The notes: generated by a model from the letters alone, not told the origin. A DNA stretch of 64,000 nucleotides from a bacterium (GCA_024742285.1 JANSYR010000012.1:179686-243685), one strand, 5' to 3'. Counted from the first letter of the stretch, positions 47,801 through 58,298 are shown. A program made the numbers and translations.

Positions 47801-48809
47801 GACTGTGTTGTCGGGGTCGGATGACGGTCGTGTCACGATCGTGCACACGAACGACGGTTCGCGACGGAGGCAACTCGATGCGCATTCGCACGGTGTCGGC
47901 TCGGTCGCAGCGACTCTCGACGGCCGGCGAGTCCTCTCGGGCGCGTCGAAACGCTCCGTCCATGCGAGGATCGTCGAGAAACACGAGACCGACCCGGTTA
48001 GGATTTGGGACCTGGAATCGGGCGAACTGCTCTCGGAAGTACCACTCGCAAGAGTCGACTTCGGCGTCGAGGCCATCCTTCCGACAGCGGACGGCCGGCG
48101 GGCTGTGGTTCAAACGAGCGGCGGACGCCTGATCCTCCTGGATTTGGAGCCGGGCACGATTCGCTCTCAAACCGAGATGTTCTCGAGCGGGATGATGTGT
48201 GTCGCGGCGAGCGACGACGGGAACGTGGCCGTTGCCGGATATGGGCATGGCTCACTGAAGGTGTTCGATCTGAACCAGGGCGCGGAGATCTGGTCCGGGT
48301 TCGCGCACGAGTACGGCGTTCGCGCCGTGGCGATTTCGAGCGATGGCTGCCGAGCGGTCTCGGCCGGAGGAGACGACACGATTCTCGTGTGGAATCTACA
48401 TCGCGATGCGCCCTATGCCTTTGCAGAACGTGCTGCCACGCTCACTGGCCACACCGATACGATCTGGTCGCTCGAAATGATCGACGAAGACCGACGCGCT
48501 TTGTCTTCCTCGACGGATGGCACGCTTCGGATCTGGGATCTCGATCGGTACGAGCAAGATGCGATTCTCGAGGGAAGCCGCTCGTGGTCTTCGGGTTGGC
48601 CGATGCACTGCGTTGCCCCGGAAGTTCGAGCCGCCGCCTCGTTCGGCGACAGGACGATTCACCTCTGGGACTTGGAGCGCGCGGCACACGTGGCGGCCTT
48701 TCGAACGGATACCGATATTGGATCGATCGAGATCGATGCAAACGGCCGAACCATCGTGGCCGCGGGACGGGACGGGACGCTGATCGTTCTCGCGGTCGAA
48801 GACGCTTAG
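44844..48809 (+). CDS. TIR-NB-ARC-WD40 receptor-like protein
   Basis: The product is 1321 residues from the ATG at 44844; the in-frame ATG at 44901 (residue 20) would remove a disordered start. The TIR domain (22-160) has RIFLSYSRDD and Glu97 in NQEWRF, the expected NADase position. The NTPase is of NB-ARC type, not NACHT: P-loop GMGGIGKS (211-218), LLLILDDVWE, RLLLTTRD and GRLPLALSLCGG, all in the order of plant NLRs and Apaf-1. From about 670 onward are some 14 WD40-type blades (SGSWDETIRIWD, SGSHDKTVKIWS), more divergent than in the other receptor. It reads away from the FtsA fusion. Confidence 0.87.
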   Translation: MSSQTPRGASRVNPSTSERMAIRRIFLSYSRDDDEPFVRRLFDDLTDAGFDVWFDRESIESRALSFYQEIQDAISRCDRLLLVLGPNAVKSDYVNQEWRFALETGTCVNPILRAGRPDSNDDAYVLVPEELFFLHVEDFRSDADYAVALRSLTRQLSEPLPDIGKLVAVPTLPGTVVRNRERLTELRDHLLLAVRTPTVESGEEMRISIHGMGGIGKSVLANSLARDHEVRLAFPDGVYWIPVGRSPRLLDLQRQLIVALGDDTAVDDIPSALQRLRELISDRRLLLILDDVWERAHAEAFDIVAPRSRLLLTTRDAGFSAAFAGKSYAVQSPSQEEAVSILARSSEQSAGQLPEAARDVAEACGRLPLALSLCGGMARKGAPWDRILRLLRDARLELVRDRHRVQASHQNLWNVIEVSVRELEADEQDRLAELATFLGNQGTPEAAVATLWSHSGELDELSTGDLLDELRDRSLVRLDLPVSVEDERLGRVVFVHDLVFNFSSRKLTDRLGEHRSPDDSLLEAYRSNCPNGWSSGPNDGYYFENLPRHLHLSGRGEELGDVLLDMDFVEAKLSATGVWPLTQDYDLALGGSEGERGRELRVLQRVLEFSSQALTEDPAFLRGQIIGRALRMESPVHSRLIERTTAMRGAPWLRPVLPALHSPEDGARRVFSGHSGDVRCVAMNRDATRFVSGGGRLGDGWIWQWDLDSGLGEPVCRQFGGVRSIALTPDGSTAMWTSGQSEDLAIIVWNLDAKSLVRRMIGHEKGIEALVVSPDAERVASGSWDETIRIWDLRSGELIATLSAHGGPVTSLSMSADGRWLASGSHDKTVKIWSMDTLSVVASIGQESRASSVQISPAGDKILVGGANGTIRVSRIETGEICDELMGHTREVTSIAVDASGRLAVSGSRDETIRVWDLDQGATTHTIREGYGVNAIALDPNGQFVLSASQSRVIRMWDLPDDSRGRTDVGVGDSRVGCVAVTRDGSTVLSGSDDGRVTIVHTNDGSRRRQLDAHSHGVGSVAATLDGRRVLSGASKRSVHARIVEKHETDPVRIWDLESGELLSEVPLARVDFGVEAILPTADGRRAVVQTSGGRLILLDLEPGTIRSQTEMFSSGMMCVAASDDGNVAVAGYGHGSLKVFDLNQGAEIWSGFAHEYGVRAVAISSDGCRAVSAGGDDTILVWNLHRDAPYAFAERAATLTGHTDTIWSLEMIDEDRRALSSSTDGTLRIWDLDRYEQDAILEGSRSWSSGWPMHCVAPEVRAAASFGDRTIHLWDLERAAHVAAFRTDTDIGSIEIDANGRTIVAAGRDGTLIVLAVEDA

Positions 48810-48841
48810 CCATCGTCCGGGTGCCCGCTGAAGCAGTCGGC

Positions 48842-48865
48842 TCGTGTCGCGTGCGACACGACTTT
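48842..48865 (+). terminator. Possible terminator hairpin
   Basis: A 9-bp perfect inverted repeat (TCGTGTCGC / GCGACACGA) with a 2-nt spacer is followed by CTTT, 33 nt after the NB-ARC receptor stop. The loop is very tight, so the real stem would be shorter. Confidence 0.4.
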
Positions 48866-49456
48866 GGCGTGACGGGCTGTGTGTTCGGGAGACCCTCCGG
48901 GGATCGATCCGGCTAGATTGCGAGGTTCGCAGGCCTGCGGGCCAGCATAGGGAGCGGCACGACAACCCGGGGCAGGTCACCGAGACGAGGCGGGTGGCAT
49001 CCGCGTGAATGGTCATTCGAGAGATGCTATCCGGATCAGACTACGAACGTCGGTGTCTGATACTCGGCCATGCTCGGGCTGGTATCGATATCCAGATCGG
49101 CACCTAAGCTCGAACTTTCTATCGACGAGGGTTCGCGAAGCCCGCCGCTCGAAGGACGCGCCGACGACCGATCGGGAGAAAGCGCGCTTCGCCCCTGACG
49201 AATACCAAATACGGCTCTGCCCGCCGCGGAGCGGCGAATTTCCTTCCAGTCTCCGCGAGGGCGAATGTCGCGACACAGGCTCCCAGCCGGCCAATTTCGC
49301 CGCAGAGATCTCCGGTCTGTGCTTGCCAGGAATCCGGGTCCGCTCGCTGTCTCCGGTTGGCTGCGGAAAACCGCACCCCGCGAAATCGCCGCGCACCCCT
49401 CGGCGTCGCCGCCTTCGCGACCCGGTCGCCATGAGCCTCCGTAAAGAAGGACTCAA
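48866..49456. other. Non-coding space at the tRNA-side edge of the island
   Basis: Frames on both strands are open but Arg/Ser/Pro-rich and unlike proteins. The last 20 bases before the tRNA (AAAGAAGGACTCAATGGCGG, including the tRNA CCA end) recur with small changes in repeats A and B. There is no integrase gene or other mobile gene here. Confidence 0.4.
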
Positions 49457-49548
49457 TGGCGGAGAGGGTGGGATTCGAACCCACGGAAGGCTTGCACCTT
49501 CACCTGATTTCGAGTCAGGCACGTTCAACCGAGCTCCGCCACCTCTCC
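49457..49548 (-). tRNA. tRNA-Ser(CGA)
   Basis: On the minus strand the 92-nt sequence folds as a class II tRNA. The acceptor GGAGAGG pairs with CCTCTCC; discriminator G and a genomically encoded CCA follow; the anticodon loop is CTCGAAA with anticodon CGA; the variable arm is long (AGGTGAAGGTGCAAGCCTTCC region); and the T loop is GGTTCGAATCC. The long variable arm and CGA anticodon identify serine (UCG codons). Its 3' end faces the accessory island. Confidence 0.95.
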
Positions 49549-49721
49549 GCGGGCGCGTAGGCTAGCAGGATTCCGTCATTCTTCGCACGCCGGGTGCCCG
49601 CGGAATCGTTGCAAATCCCCGGATTTCTGGGGGATTCGCCGCCCCCGAACCCTCGTGCTAGCCTGCGCGCTCTCCGAGAACCGGGGCGCGCTCCCGGTAA
49701 TAGAAGAAGGACCGACTCGAT

Positions 49722-49964
49722 TTGGCACGTGATGATTTGATCCAGGCGACCGGAAGCGTCGACAAGATTCTCGGCGGCGGCCGCTATCAGATCACGCTCG
49801 AGAACGGCCAGGTCGTGACGGCCCAGCTCTCGGGCCGCATGCGCCGATTCCGCATCCGCGTGATCCCCGGCGACCGCGTGACGGTCGGCCTCTCGCCCTA
49901 CGACCCGACCCATGGCTTCATCACCTTCCGTCTCAAGGAAGGGCAGTCGGCGCCCGGCCAGTAG
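49722..49964 (+). CDS. infA: Translation initiation factor IF-1
   Basis: This 80-residue S1/OB-fold protein has the conserved IF-1 landmarks: DDLIQATGSV, YQITLENGQVVTAQLSGRMR, IRVIPGDRVTVGLSPYDPT and GFITFRLK. It starts at a TTG at 49722, with AGAAGAAGG 11 nt upstream; no in-frame ATG or GTG precedes the conserved first residues. IF-1 binds the ribosomal A site and assists IF-2/IF-3 at initiation. It is followed 27 nt later by an acyltransferase-like gene, and it marks the return to core-genome sequence after the island. Confidence 0.93.
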   Translation: MARDDLIQATGSVDKILGGGRYQITLENGQVVTAQLSGRMRRFRIRVIPGDRVTVGLSPYDPTHGFITFRLKEGQSAPGQ

Positions 49965-49991
49965 GGCCGCGCCGGCGACGCGCCGCGCGCG

Positions 49992-50645
49992 ATGGCGAGC
50001 TTCGCGACCCGCGCGCGACTGAAGGCGATCCAGGCCTGCGACCGCCTGCGTCTTCGCGCTCGCGTGAGACGGACGCCCGGGCTCGAGATGGATCCCGAGG
50101 CGAGCACGAACTTCGTGTCCTCGCACTTCGCGATCGCGCCCGGCGGTCGCCTCGTGATCGGTCCCCGCGTCTACACCGAACGTCTCTCGCGCGGGGTCCA
50201 CATCTCCGTCGCCGAGGGCGCGAGCGTCGAGATCGGCGCCGACACCTGGCTTCGTTCGGACCTCGGACCGGTGATCCTCTTCGCGTTCCCCGGCGCGCGG
50301 ATCACGATCGGCAAGGAGGGCTTCCTGAACGGCTGCCATCTGAGCGCCAAAGCAGGGCTCTCGATCGGGGATCGAGTCTGGATCGGTCCCGGCTCGCGGG
50401 TCTTCGATGCCGACCAGCACGATCTCGACGCTGACCGGAAGGAGCGGATCGAGCCGGTCACGATCGCGGACCACTGTTGGATCTCGTCGGACGTGACGGT
50501 CCTTCGCGGGGTCGAGATCGGGGAGCAGTCGGTGGTCGGGGCGCGCTCGCTGGTCGCGAAGTCGATCCCGCCCCACTCGCTCGCGATCGGATCGCCCGCC
50601 GCGGCGGCGGGCAAGGTCGGCGACCGGACGAAGGTCGAGATCTAG
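49992..50645 (+). CDS. Hexapeptide-repeat (left-handed beta-helix) acyltransferase-like protein
   Basis: This is a 217-residue protein with imperfect hexapeptide turns along the second half (VEIGADTWLRSDLG, ITIGKEGFLNG, LSIGDRVWIGPGSRV, VTIADHCWISSDVTVL, VEIGEQSVVGARSLV) and the terminal 'AIGSPAA' typical of maltose/galactoside O-acetyltransferase-like enzymes. A His in DADQHDLD sits where the catalytic His of this family lies. The N-terminal 50 residues are basic and helical. It probably acetylates a sugar or surface polymer using acetyl-CoA; substrate unknown. Confidence 0.8.
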   Translation: MASFATRARLKAIQACDRLRLRARVRRTPGLEMDPEASTNFVSSHFAIAPGGRLVIGPRVYTERLSRGVHISVAEGASVEIGADTWLRSDLGPVILFAFPGARITIGKEGFLNGCHLSAKAGLSIGDRVWIGPGSRVFDADQHDLDADRKERIEPVTIADHCWISSDVTVLRGVEIGEQSVVGARSLVAKSIPPHSLAIGSPAAAAGKVGDRTKVEI

Positions 50646-50666
50646 CGGGAACGGTTCGCGCTTCGC

Positions 50667-51425
50667 CTAGCGTCGGCAGTCGGCGCCGGGGGGCGCGTAG
50701 ACGACGCGACCGTCGCCCCCGAAGATGCAGCTTCCGCGCGAACCCGATGGCTTGCTCGCACGCGAGCCCGACGGCTTGCTCGGAGAGCGACGAGCGGCGG
50801 GCCGCACCACGGTCGCGTTCGGCGTGTCGCTCCGAGCCGCCGGAGCCTGGGCGCCACCCACGCGACGGGGGTTGCCCGGGCGAGCACGCGCCGCTCTGGC
50901 GGCGGGCGCCGCCGGCTGGGCGTCGCCCCGGCACGCGGCGCCACGCGGCCGGAAGATCACTTCGCCTCGGGTTCCGTACATGCAGGACTTGCCGAGGGTT
51001 CGCGCGCCGTAGTCGACGACCTCCTCGGCCTCCTCGCCGTCCGTGGACGCGGCTTCCGGTTCCGTCGACGCGTCCGCGGTCGCGCTCGTCGTGCCCGTCG
51101 TCGCGATCGCGTCGTCGGCCGCGCGGGTCGTAGTCGAGTCGCTTCCGGGGGAGCGGAAGGTCGGTCGGGACGTGGTCACGGTGGATCGGTTGGTGGCGGT
51201 CCCGCTCGTCTTGCGGCTGCCGAGATCGCCCCCGCGTCGTTCGCTGCCTCCCCGGTTGACCGTCCCCCCGCCGCGCTTCATGCCGCTCGCTCCCGGACGA
51301 AGGGCCGACTGGGCGTCGGCGTCCCGGATCGGGGCGAGCGGAGAGGCGAGCGCCGAGGCAACGGCGAAGATCAGGAGCGGGCGCAGGCGCCGGTGGTTTC
51401 GGACGGAGAGGGCGCGGCGTAACAT
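50667..51425 (-). CDS. Exported low-complexity protein with duplicated Cys motif
   Basis: I chose the ATG at 51425; it gives a basic start then a signal peptide (LLIFAVASALASPLAPI...DAQS). The mature 210 residues are Ser/Thr/Arg/Ala-rich and probably disordered. Two copies of a short motif lie at about 150-170 and at the very C-terminus: SCMYGTRGEVIFRPRGAAC and SCIFGGDGRVVYAPPGADC, each with two Cys about 17 residues apart, suggesting two small disulfide-closed units. A run of repeated KPSGSR precedes the second. Function unknown. Confidence 0.55.
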   Translation of the reverse strand: MLRRALSVRNHRRLRPLLIFAVASALASPLAPIRDADAQSALRPGASGMKRGGGTVNRGGSERRGGDLGSRKTSGTATNRSTVTTSRPTFRSPGSDSTTTRAADDAIATTGTTSATADASTEPEAASTDGEEAEEVVDYGARTLGKSCMYGTRGEVIFRPRGAACRGDAQPAAPAARAARARPGNPRRVGGAQAPAARSDTPNATVVRPAARRSPSKPSGSRASKPSGSRGSCIFGGDGRVVYAPPGADCRR

Positions 51426-51618
51426 TTTCCGGTCATCGGGTCGCCGATCGATCACCGAAAGCCATTCGCGAACAAGCGCGGGTCGATTGCCGATCCCGTG
51501 CCGGCGTTGCGCGGACGAGACGGGTCGCCGAGGCCCGTTATGCGAAGCTTGCAGTGTTCTCCGAACGGGCGAGACTTTCGGCCACCGATCGATCCCGGAA
51601 GCGGGGAGGAGGGGCGCG

Positions 51619-53370
51619 ATGAGAAGGGGACACTGGGCCGGCTGGACACTCGGAGTCGCGCTGCTCGCGCTCGCTTGCGCGGGCGATTCGGCGCACGGGC
51701 CGCACGACCATGCGGACCACGACCACGACCAGGCGCAAGCCGCCGACGCGCACGGCCACGGCGGCAAGGACCACGCGCACACCCACGTGCCCCGCCGCGT
51801 CGTTCCGGACGGCGCCGGGGCCCCGCTCTTCAATGACCTCGGCGATTTCTCCCGCCCCGTCGACGCGGAGGGCCTGGCGCCGAAGTACTTCACGCAAGGT
51901 CTCGTCCTCGCCTACGGCTTCAATCACGCGGAGGCCCACCGCTCCTTCAAGGAGGCCTCGGCTCAGGACCCGACCTGCGGGATCTGCGCCTGGGGCGAGG
52001 CGCTCGTGCTCGGACCGAACATCAACAAGCCGATGGATCCCGCGGATGCGCCGGTGGCCTGGGAGGCGGTTCAGCGCGCGATCGCGCTCCGGGACGGAGC
52101 GAGCCCGGTGGAGGCCGCGCTGATCGACGCGCTGGCGATGCGCTATGCGGAAACGGCGCCGGCGGACCGAAGCGGACTCGACCTCGCCTACGCGAACGCG
52201 ATGCGCGAAGTCGCGGCGCGCTTCCCCGCGGACGACGACGTCCAGACGCTCTTCGCCGAAGCGCTGATGGATACGATGCCCTGGGACTACTACGTGGACC
52301 CCGATACGGCGAGGCCCGCGACGGACGAGGTCGTCACCGCCCTCGAGACCGTGATGGCCCGGAGTCCCGAGCACATCGGCGCGCTCCACCTCTACATCCA
52401 CGCGGTCGAGCCCTCGAACACGCCGAATCGCGGCGAGCAGGCGGCGGATACCCTCGGGCCCCTCTCGCCGGGCGCCGGCCACCTCGTCCACATGCCGTCC
52501 CACATCTACCTGCGGATCGGTCGCTACGCGGACGCGTCGGCGGCGAACGAGAAGGCGGCGGCGGCGGACGAGTCCTACATCACCCAGTGTCGCGCCCAGG
52601 GTTTCTACCCGGCGGCCTACTACCCCCACAACGTCCACTTCCTCTACGCCTCCGCGGCCTTCGAGGGGCGGAGCGAAGTCTCGATCGCGGCGGCCCGGAA
52701 GCTCTCGGCGAACATGACGCCGGAGATGGTGGCGGCGGTTCCGATCGTCGAGGAGTTCGTGCCGATGGAGCTCTACGCGCTCGCGCGCTTCGGGCGCTGG
52801 CAGGACATCCTGGAGTCGCCTCGCCCTCGCGAGGAGTGGCGCTACGCGACCGGTGCGTGGCACTACGTTCGGGGCATGGCGAGCGCGGCGACCGGTGCGG
52901 TCGAGCGCGCCCGGGCGGAGCTCGCGGAGGTCGAAGCCCTGGCCGAGGCCGAGGACATGAAGGGGCTCACCTTCGCGTCGGGCTCCACGCCGTCGCAGCT
53001 GCTCACGATCGGCGCGCGGATCCTCGCGGCGCGGATCGCGGGGGAGGCCGGAAAGTGGTCCGACGCGGTCCCGTTGCTCGAGCAGGCCGTCGCCCTCCAG
53101 GACGCGCTCCCCTATACCGAGCCGCCGCCCTGGTACTTCCCCACGCGCGAGGCGCTCGGGAACGCGCTGCTCGAGAGCGGCCGGCACGGCGACGCGGAGG
53201 CCGTCTTCCGCAAGGAGCTCACGAAGACGCCGCGCAACGGCTGGTCCCTCGCCGGGCTCGTCACGAGCCTCGCGGAGCAGGGCAAGGCGGACGACGCGCG
53301 GGCCGCCGAGGCCGAGCGCGCCTCGGTCTGGGAACACGCGGACATCACGCTGCCGGGGCCGGTCTTCTAG
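51619..53370 (+). CDS. His-rich TPR lipoprotein
   Basis: The ATG at 51619 has GGAGGAGGGG upstream. The 583-residue protein starts with a lipoprotein signal (LLALACAG, Cys at about residue 20) followed by a strongly His/Asp-rich stretch (HGPHDHADHDHDQ, then HGHGGKDHAHTH), a likely metal-binding tail. The rest is helical TPR-like sequence containing FNHAEAHRSFKEA, CGICAWGEALVLG, a HLYIHAVE segment and HMPSHIYLRIGRY. Proteins with this core occur in many environmental genomes as periplasmic TPR proteins of unknown role. A part in metal handling is inference from the His-rich tail. Confidence 0.75.
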   Translation: MRRGHWAGWTLGVALLALACAGDSAHGPHDHADHDHDQAQAADAHGHGGKDHAHTHVPRRVVPDGAGAPLFNDLGDFSRPVDAEGLAPKYFTQGLVLAYGFNHAEAHRSFKEASAQDPTCGICAWGEALVLGPNINKPMDPADAPVAWEAVQRAIALRDGASPVEAALIDALAMRYAETAPADRSGLDLAYANAMREVAARFPADDDVQTLFAEALMDTMPWDYYVDPDTARPATDEVVTALETVMARSPEHIGALHLYIHAVEPSNTPNRGEQAADTLGPLSPGAGHLVHMPSHIYLRIGRYADASAANEKAAAADESYITQCRAQGFYPAAYYPHNVHFLYASAAFEGRSEVSIAAARKLSANMTPEMVAAVPIVEEFVPMELYALARFGRWQDILESPRPREEWRYATGAWHYVRGMASAATGAVERARAELAEVEALAEAEDMKGLTFASGSTPSQLLTIGARILAARIAGEAGKWSDAVPLLEQAVALQDALPYTEPPPWYFPTREALGNALLESGRHGDAEAVFRKELTKTPRNGWSLAGLVTSLAEQGKADDARAAEAERASVWEHADITLPGPVF

Positions 53371-53410
53371 CCCCGGTTCCGGCCGCCCGGCGCGTGGTAC
53401 CGTCGACACC

Positions 53411-54337
53411 ATGCCGCTCAAACTCGCGATCTTCGGACAGGCGCCCTTCGGGCGCGACGTGACCACTCGTCTGGCGGAGGCCGGCCACGAAATCGTGGGC
53501 GTCCACGTGCCGCCCGACGGCGGAGGGCGGCCGGACCCCCTCGCCGCAGCCGCGGAAGAGAACGGCTGGCCGCTCTTCCGCTACAAGGGCTATCGCCGCA
53601 AGGGCGTCGCGATCCCCGAGCGGGTCGACGAGTACCTCGCGCTCGGCGCGGACCTGAACGTCATGCCCTTCACGACCGTGCTCCTACCGCCGGAGATCAC
53701 CGACGCGCCGAAGCACGGATCCGTCTGCTTCCACCCCTCGATCCTGCCCGCGTTCCGCGGCGGCGCCGCGCTGTCCTGGCAGATCTTCGAAGGTGCGACC
53801 GAGTCGGGGATCTCGATCTTCCAGCCCGACGAAGGCGTCGACACCGGCCCGCTCTACCTCCAGAAGCGCGGCGTGCCGATCGAGCCGACGGATACGATGG
53901 CGAGTCTCTACTTCGACAAGCTCTATCCGATGGGCGTCGACGGAATGGTCGAGGTCGTCGACGCGATCGGCGCCGGGAGCGCGACGCTCACGCCGCAGGT
54001 CGAAGAAGGCGCCAGCCATCAGGGCCTGGTCGATGATGCGGTTGCGCGCCTCGATCTCGGCTGGGACCTCGCGAAGGTCGAGCAGCGGATCCGAGGCTGT
54101 GACCCGAGTCCGGGGGCGTGGCTCGAGCAGGGCGGGGCGCCGATCCGCCTCTTCGGGTGCTCGGTCGAGTCCCGCTCGGATTCCGGCGAGACGCCGGGCA
54201 CCGTGCTCTCGGTCGGCGACGACGGTCTCGTGCTGGCCGTGCGGGGCGGCTCGCTTCGGATCCAGAAGGTGCGGGGGGCGGCCGGGAAGGTCGCCGCGGC
54301 GGAATCCGGACTCGTCGCCGGCGATGTGCTCGCCTGA
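53411..54337 (+). CDS. Formyltransferase/10-formyl-THF hydrolase-like protein
   Basis: The 308-residue protein has the formyltransferase N-domain: KLAIFGQAPFG, VGVHVPPDG, then CFHPSILPAFRGGAALSW with His108 and DEGVDTGPLYLQK with Asp144. The spacing and the CFHPS form resemble the hydrolase domain of 10-formyltetrahydrofolate dehydrogenase (His106/Asp142 there) more than methionyl-tRNA formyltransferase. The C-terminal 100 residues form the usual beta-barrel (GTVLSVGDDGLVLAVRGGSL, then GLVAGDVL). It probably moves or removes a formyl group with folate; the acceptor is uncertain. Confidence 0.8.
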   Translation: MPLKLAIFGQAPFGRDVTTRLAEAGHEIVGVHVPPDGGGRPDPLAAAAEENGWPLFRYKGYRRKGVAIPERVDEYLALGADLNVMPFTTVLLPPEITDAPKHGSVCFHPSILPAFRGGAALSWQIFEGATESGISIFQPDEGVDTGPLYLQKRGVPIEPTDTMASLYFDKLYPMGVDGMVEVVDAIGAGSATLTPQVEEGASHQGLVDDAVARLDLGWDLAKVEQRIRGCDPSPGAWLEQGGAPIRLFGCSVESRSDSGETPGTVLSVGDDGLVLAVRGGSLRIQKVRGAAGKVAAAESGLVAGDVLA

Positions 54338-54835
54338 GCGCGCCCTCGCGTCCGCCAGGCGTGCGCCGCGGGCGGCCCGGCCCTGTCCCCTCGGGGCAAG
54401 GCCTGGTCGCCGCTTCGTCCCCCGGGTCGGGGCTCGATTTTCCCTCTAGGTCCGCTAATTTGCGCGCCCAGCAGGTCCCCCCGTCTCGCTGATTCCCCCG
54501 TGGACCCCGCACTGGCTCCGAGCCAGCTCCAATCCAGTCTCGAACCCGATCGCGTCGGATCCCGTCCGGCGATCGGTGCCCCTGATCTCGCGACCCGCCG
54601 TAGCCGACACGCGGCGGAGGATCCGGGACTCAAGGGCGATCGTCGACTGGTCGTAAGAGGGCACGCGGAAGGCGCAGCGAGTCGGCAAGAGACCGGCAGC
54701 AGGCGGCCCGGTCCAACACGGAGCGCGGCGCTCGGGCCACCTGAAGATTCGGGTACATCTACCGCTCGCAACGGGCGGAGATCAGGGCAGAAAGCCAGGA
54801 GGAGGCGCGAAGAAGGCGCCTCGAAGGAAGACAGC
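54338..54835. promoter_or_regulatory. Long leader region upstream of fusA
   Basis: About 500 bp separates the formyltransferase-like gene from the EF-G start. The fusA frame is open from 54500, but the extension ([11 protein letters not shown]...) is not conserved EF-G sequence. GC-rich inverted segments occur around 54370-54400. A promoter and untranslated leader are expected here; no specific riboswitch was recognised. Confidence 0.35.
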
Positions 54836-56941
<2,106 letters not shown>

Positions 56942-56973
56942 TCTCGCTACGGACCCCGGTCCGAGAAAACGAA

Positions 56974-57008
56974 AGCCCCCGCGGCCCGAAGGTCGCGGGG
57001 GCTTTTTC
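56974..57008 (+). terminator. Strong rho-independent terminator of fusA
   Basis: A stem of 13 pairs (AGCCCCCGCGGCC / GGTCGCGGGGGCT, one G-T) with loop CGAA is followed by TTTTT, starting 33 nt after the EF-G stop. Confidence 0.92.
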
Positions 57009-57113
57009 GTGTCCACGCGTGTGACTCCGGCCGCGCCGGGAGGAGGGCGCGGCCGGATGCGGGCGGCGACGTGGACCGACGCGGCAGCGCCCGCTCTCGA
57101 CTATCGTCGTGGG

Positions 57114-58298
57114 ATGGAAGCGCCCCCTCGGATCTTCGACTGCGACAACCACTACTACGAGGCCCCCGACGCGTTCACGCGGCACGTTCCGGTCGAAATG
57201 CAGGCGCGCTGTGTCCAGTGGGCCGAGGTCGACGGGCGAAAGCGACACGTCGTGGGCGGCAGGCTCGACTTCTCGGTCGCGAACCCCCTCTTCGATCCGG
57301 TCGGGCCCGCGGGCTCCCTCCACGAGTACTACCGCGGCAACCCGGCCGGCGTACCGGCTCGGGACCAGATGCGTGGCAACCTCGAGCCCCAGCCCGCGTA
57401 CTACCGCGACCCGCAGGCGCGCCTCGCGAAGATGGACGCCCAGGGCGTCGATTCGACCTGGCTCTTTCCGACCCTCGGCATCCTCTACGAGGAGCCGCTC
57501 AAGGAGGACGTGGACGCCGTCGCCACCCTCTTCGAGGGCTTCAACCGGTGGCTGCTCGAGGACTGGGGCTTCAACTACCGGGACCGAATCTTCTCCGCGC
57601 CCTACATCACGCTGGCCGACCCGGCCCGTGCGGAGCGGGAGCTCGAGTGGGCCCTCGGGCACGATGCCCGGATGTTCGTCATGCGACCCGCGGCGGTCTT
57701 CACCCGCGAAGGCCCGCGCCCGCCGGGAGATCCGATCTTCGACGGCTTCTGGGCTCGCGTGAACGAGTCCGGGATCACCGCCGTCATCCACACCGGCAAC
57801 TCCGGTTACTCGACGAACGGCTACTCGAGCGACGGATTCGGCCGCGCCTCGATCGGCATGAGCCGTCGGCCTTCGGTCAAGAACCTCGTTCTCGCGCGGG
57901 CGGCGAGCGACTACCTCTTCTCGCTCGGATGCGATCTGCTCTTCGAGCGCTTCCCGAACGTGCGGCTCGCCTCGATCGAGAACGGATCGAGCTTCCTCGG
58001 CGACCTCTTCCACAACTTGGAGCAGGCGGCCGCCCGGAACCCCTGGCATTTCGCCGAGGATCCGGTCGCGCTCCTGCGGGACCGGGTGTGGATGAGCCCC
58101 TTCTGGGAGGACGACCTGATGGACGTCCTCGACCGGATGGGCCCGGACCACGTGATCTTCGGCTCGGACTGGCCCCACATGGAGGGCCTGCCGGAACCGC
58201 AGGACGTCCTGGAAGAGATCGAAGCGCTTCCAGGAGACGTCGCGGATCGATTCCTGTTCGGGAATACCGCCGCCCTCAACGAGTGGCGGCCCGTCTAG
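57114..58298 (+). CDS. Amidohydrolase-2 family metal-dependent hydrolase
   Basis: I start at the ATG at 57114, directly before the family-typical opening RIFDCDNHYYE (the DxDxH metal site position). The 394-residue TIM-barrel protein contains VIHTGN at the strand-5 His, a FPNVRLASIENG strand and HVIFGSDWPHMEG, with the catalytic Asp and the WPH turn, then FLFGNTAALN at the end. This matches the amidohydrolase_2/ACMSD-like family, common in catabolic clusters for aromatic or terpenoid acids; decarboxylase or hydrolase activity cannot be told apart here. Confidence 0.85.
   Translation: MEAPPRIFDCDNHYYEAPDAFTRHVPVEMQARCVQWAEVDGRKRHVVGGRLDFSVANPLFDPVGPAGSLHEYYRGNPAGVPARDQMRGNLEPQPAYYRDPQARLAKMDAQGVDSTWLFPTLGILYEEPLKEDVDAVATLFEGFNRWLLEDWGFNYRDRIFSAPYITLADPARAERELEWALGHDARMFVMRPAAVFTREGPRPPGDPIFDGFWARVNESGITAVIHTGNSGYSTNGYSSDGFGRASIGMSRRPSVKNLVLARAASDYLFSLGCDLLFERFPNVRLASIENGSSFLGDLFHNLEQAAARNPWHFAEDPVALLRDRVWMSPFWEDDLMDVLDRMGPDHVIFGSDWPHMEGLPEPQDVLEEIEALPGDVADRFLFGNTAALNEWRPV

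Noticed and set aside
49013..49528. ORFs overlapping the tRNA-Ser region on both strands
   Set aside because: They run through the tRNA gene and have no protein-like composition.
12395..49548. Firm claim of an integrative element with attL/attR
   Set aside because: No integrase or excisionase was found, and the shared sequence covers only six tRNA bases, so it is reported only as a finding to check.
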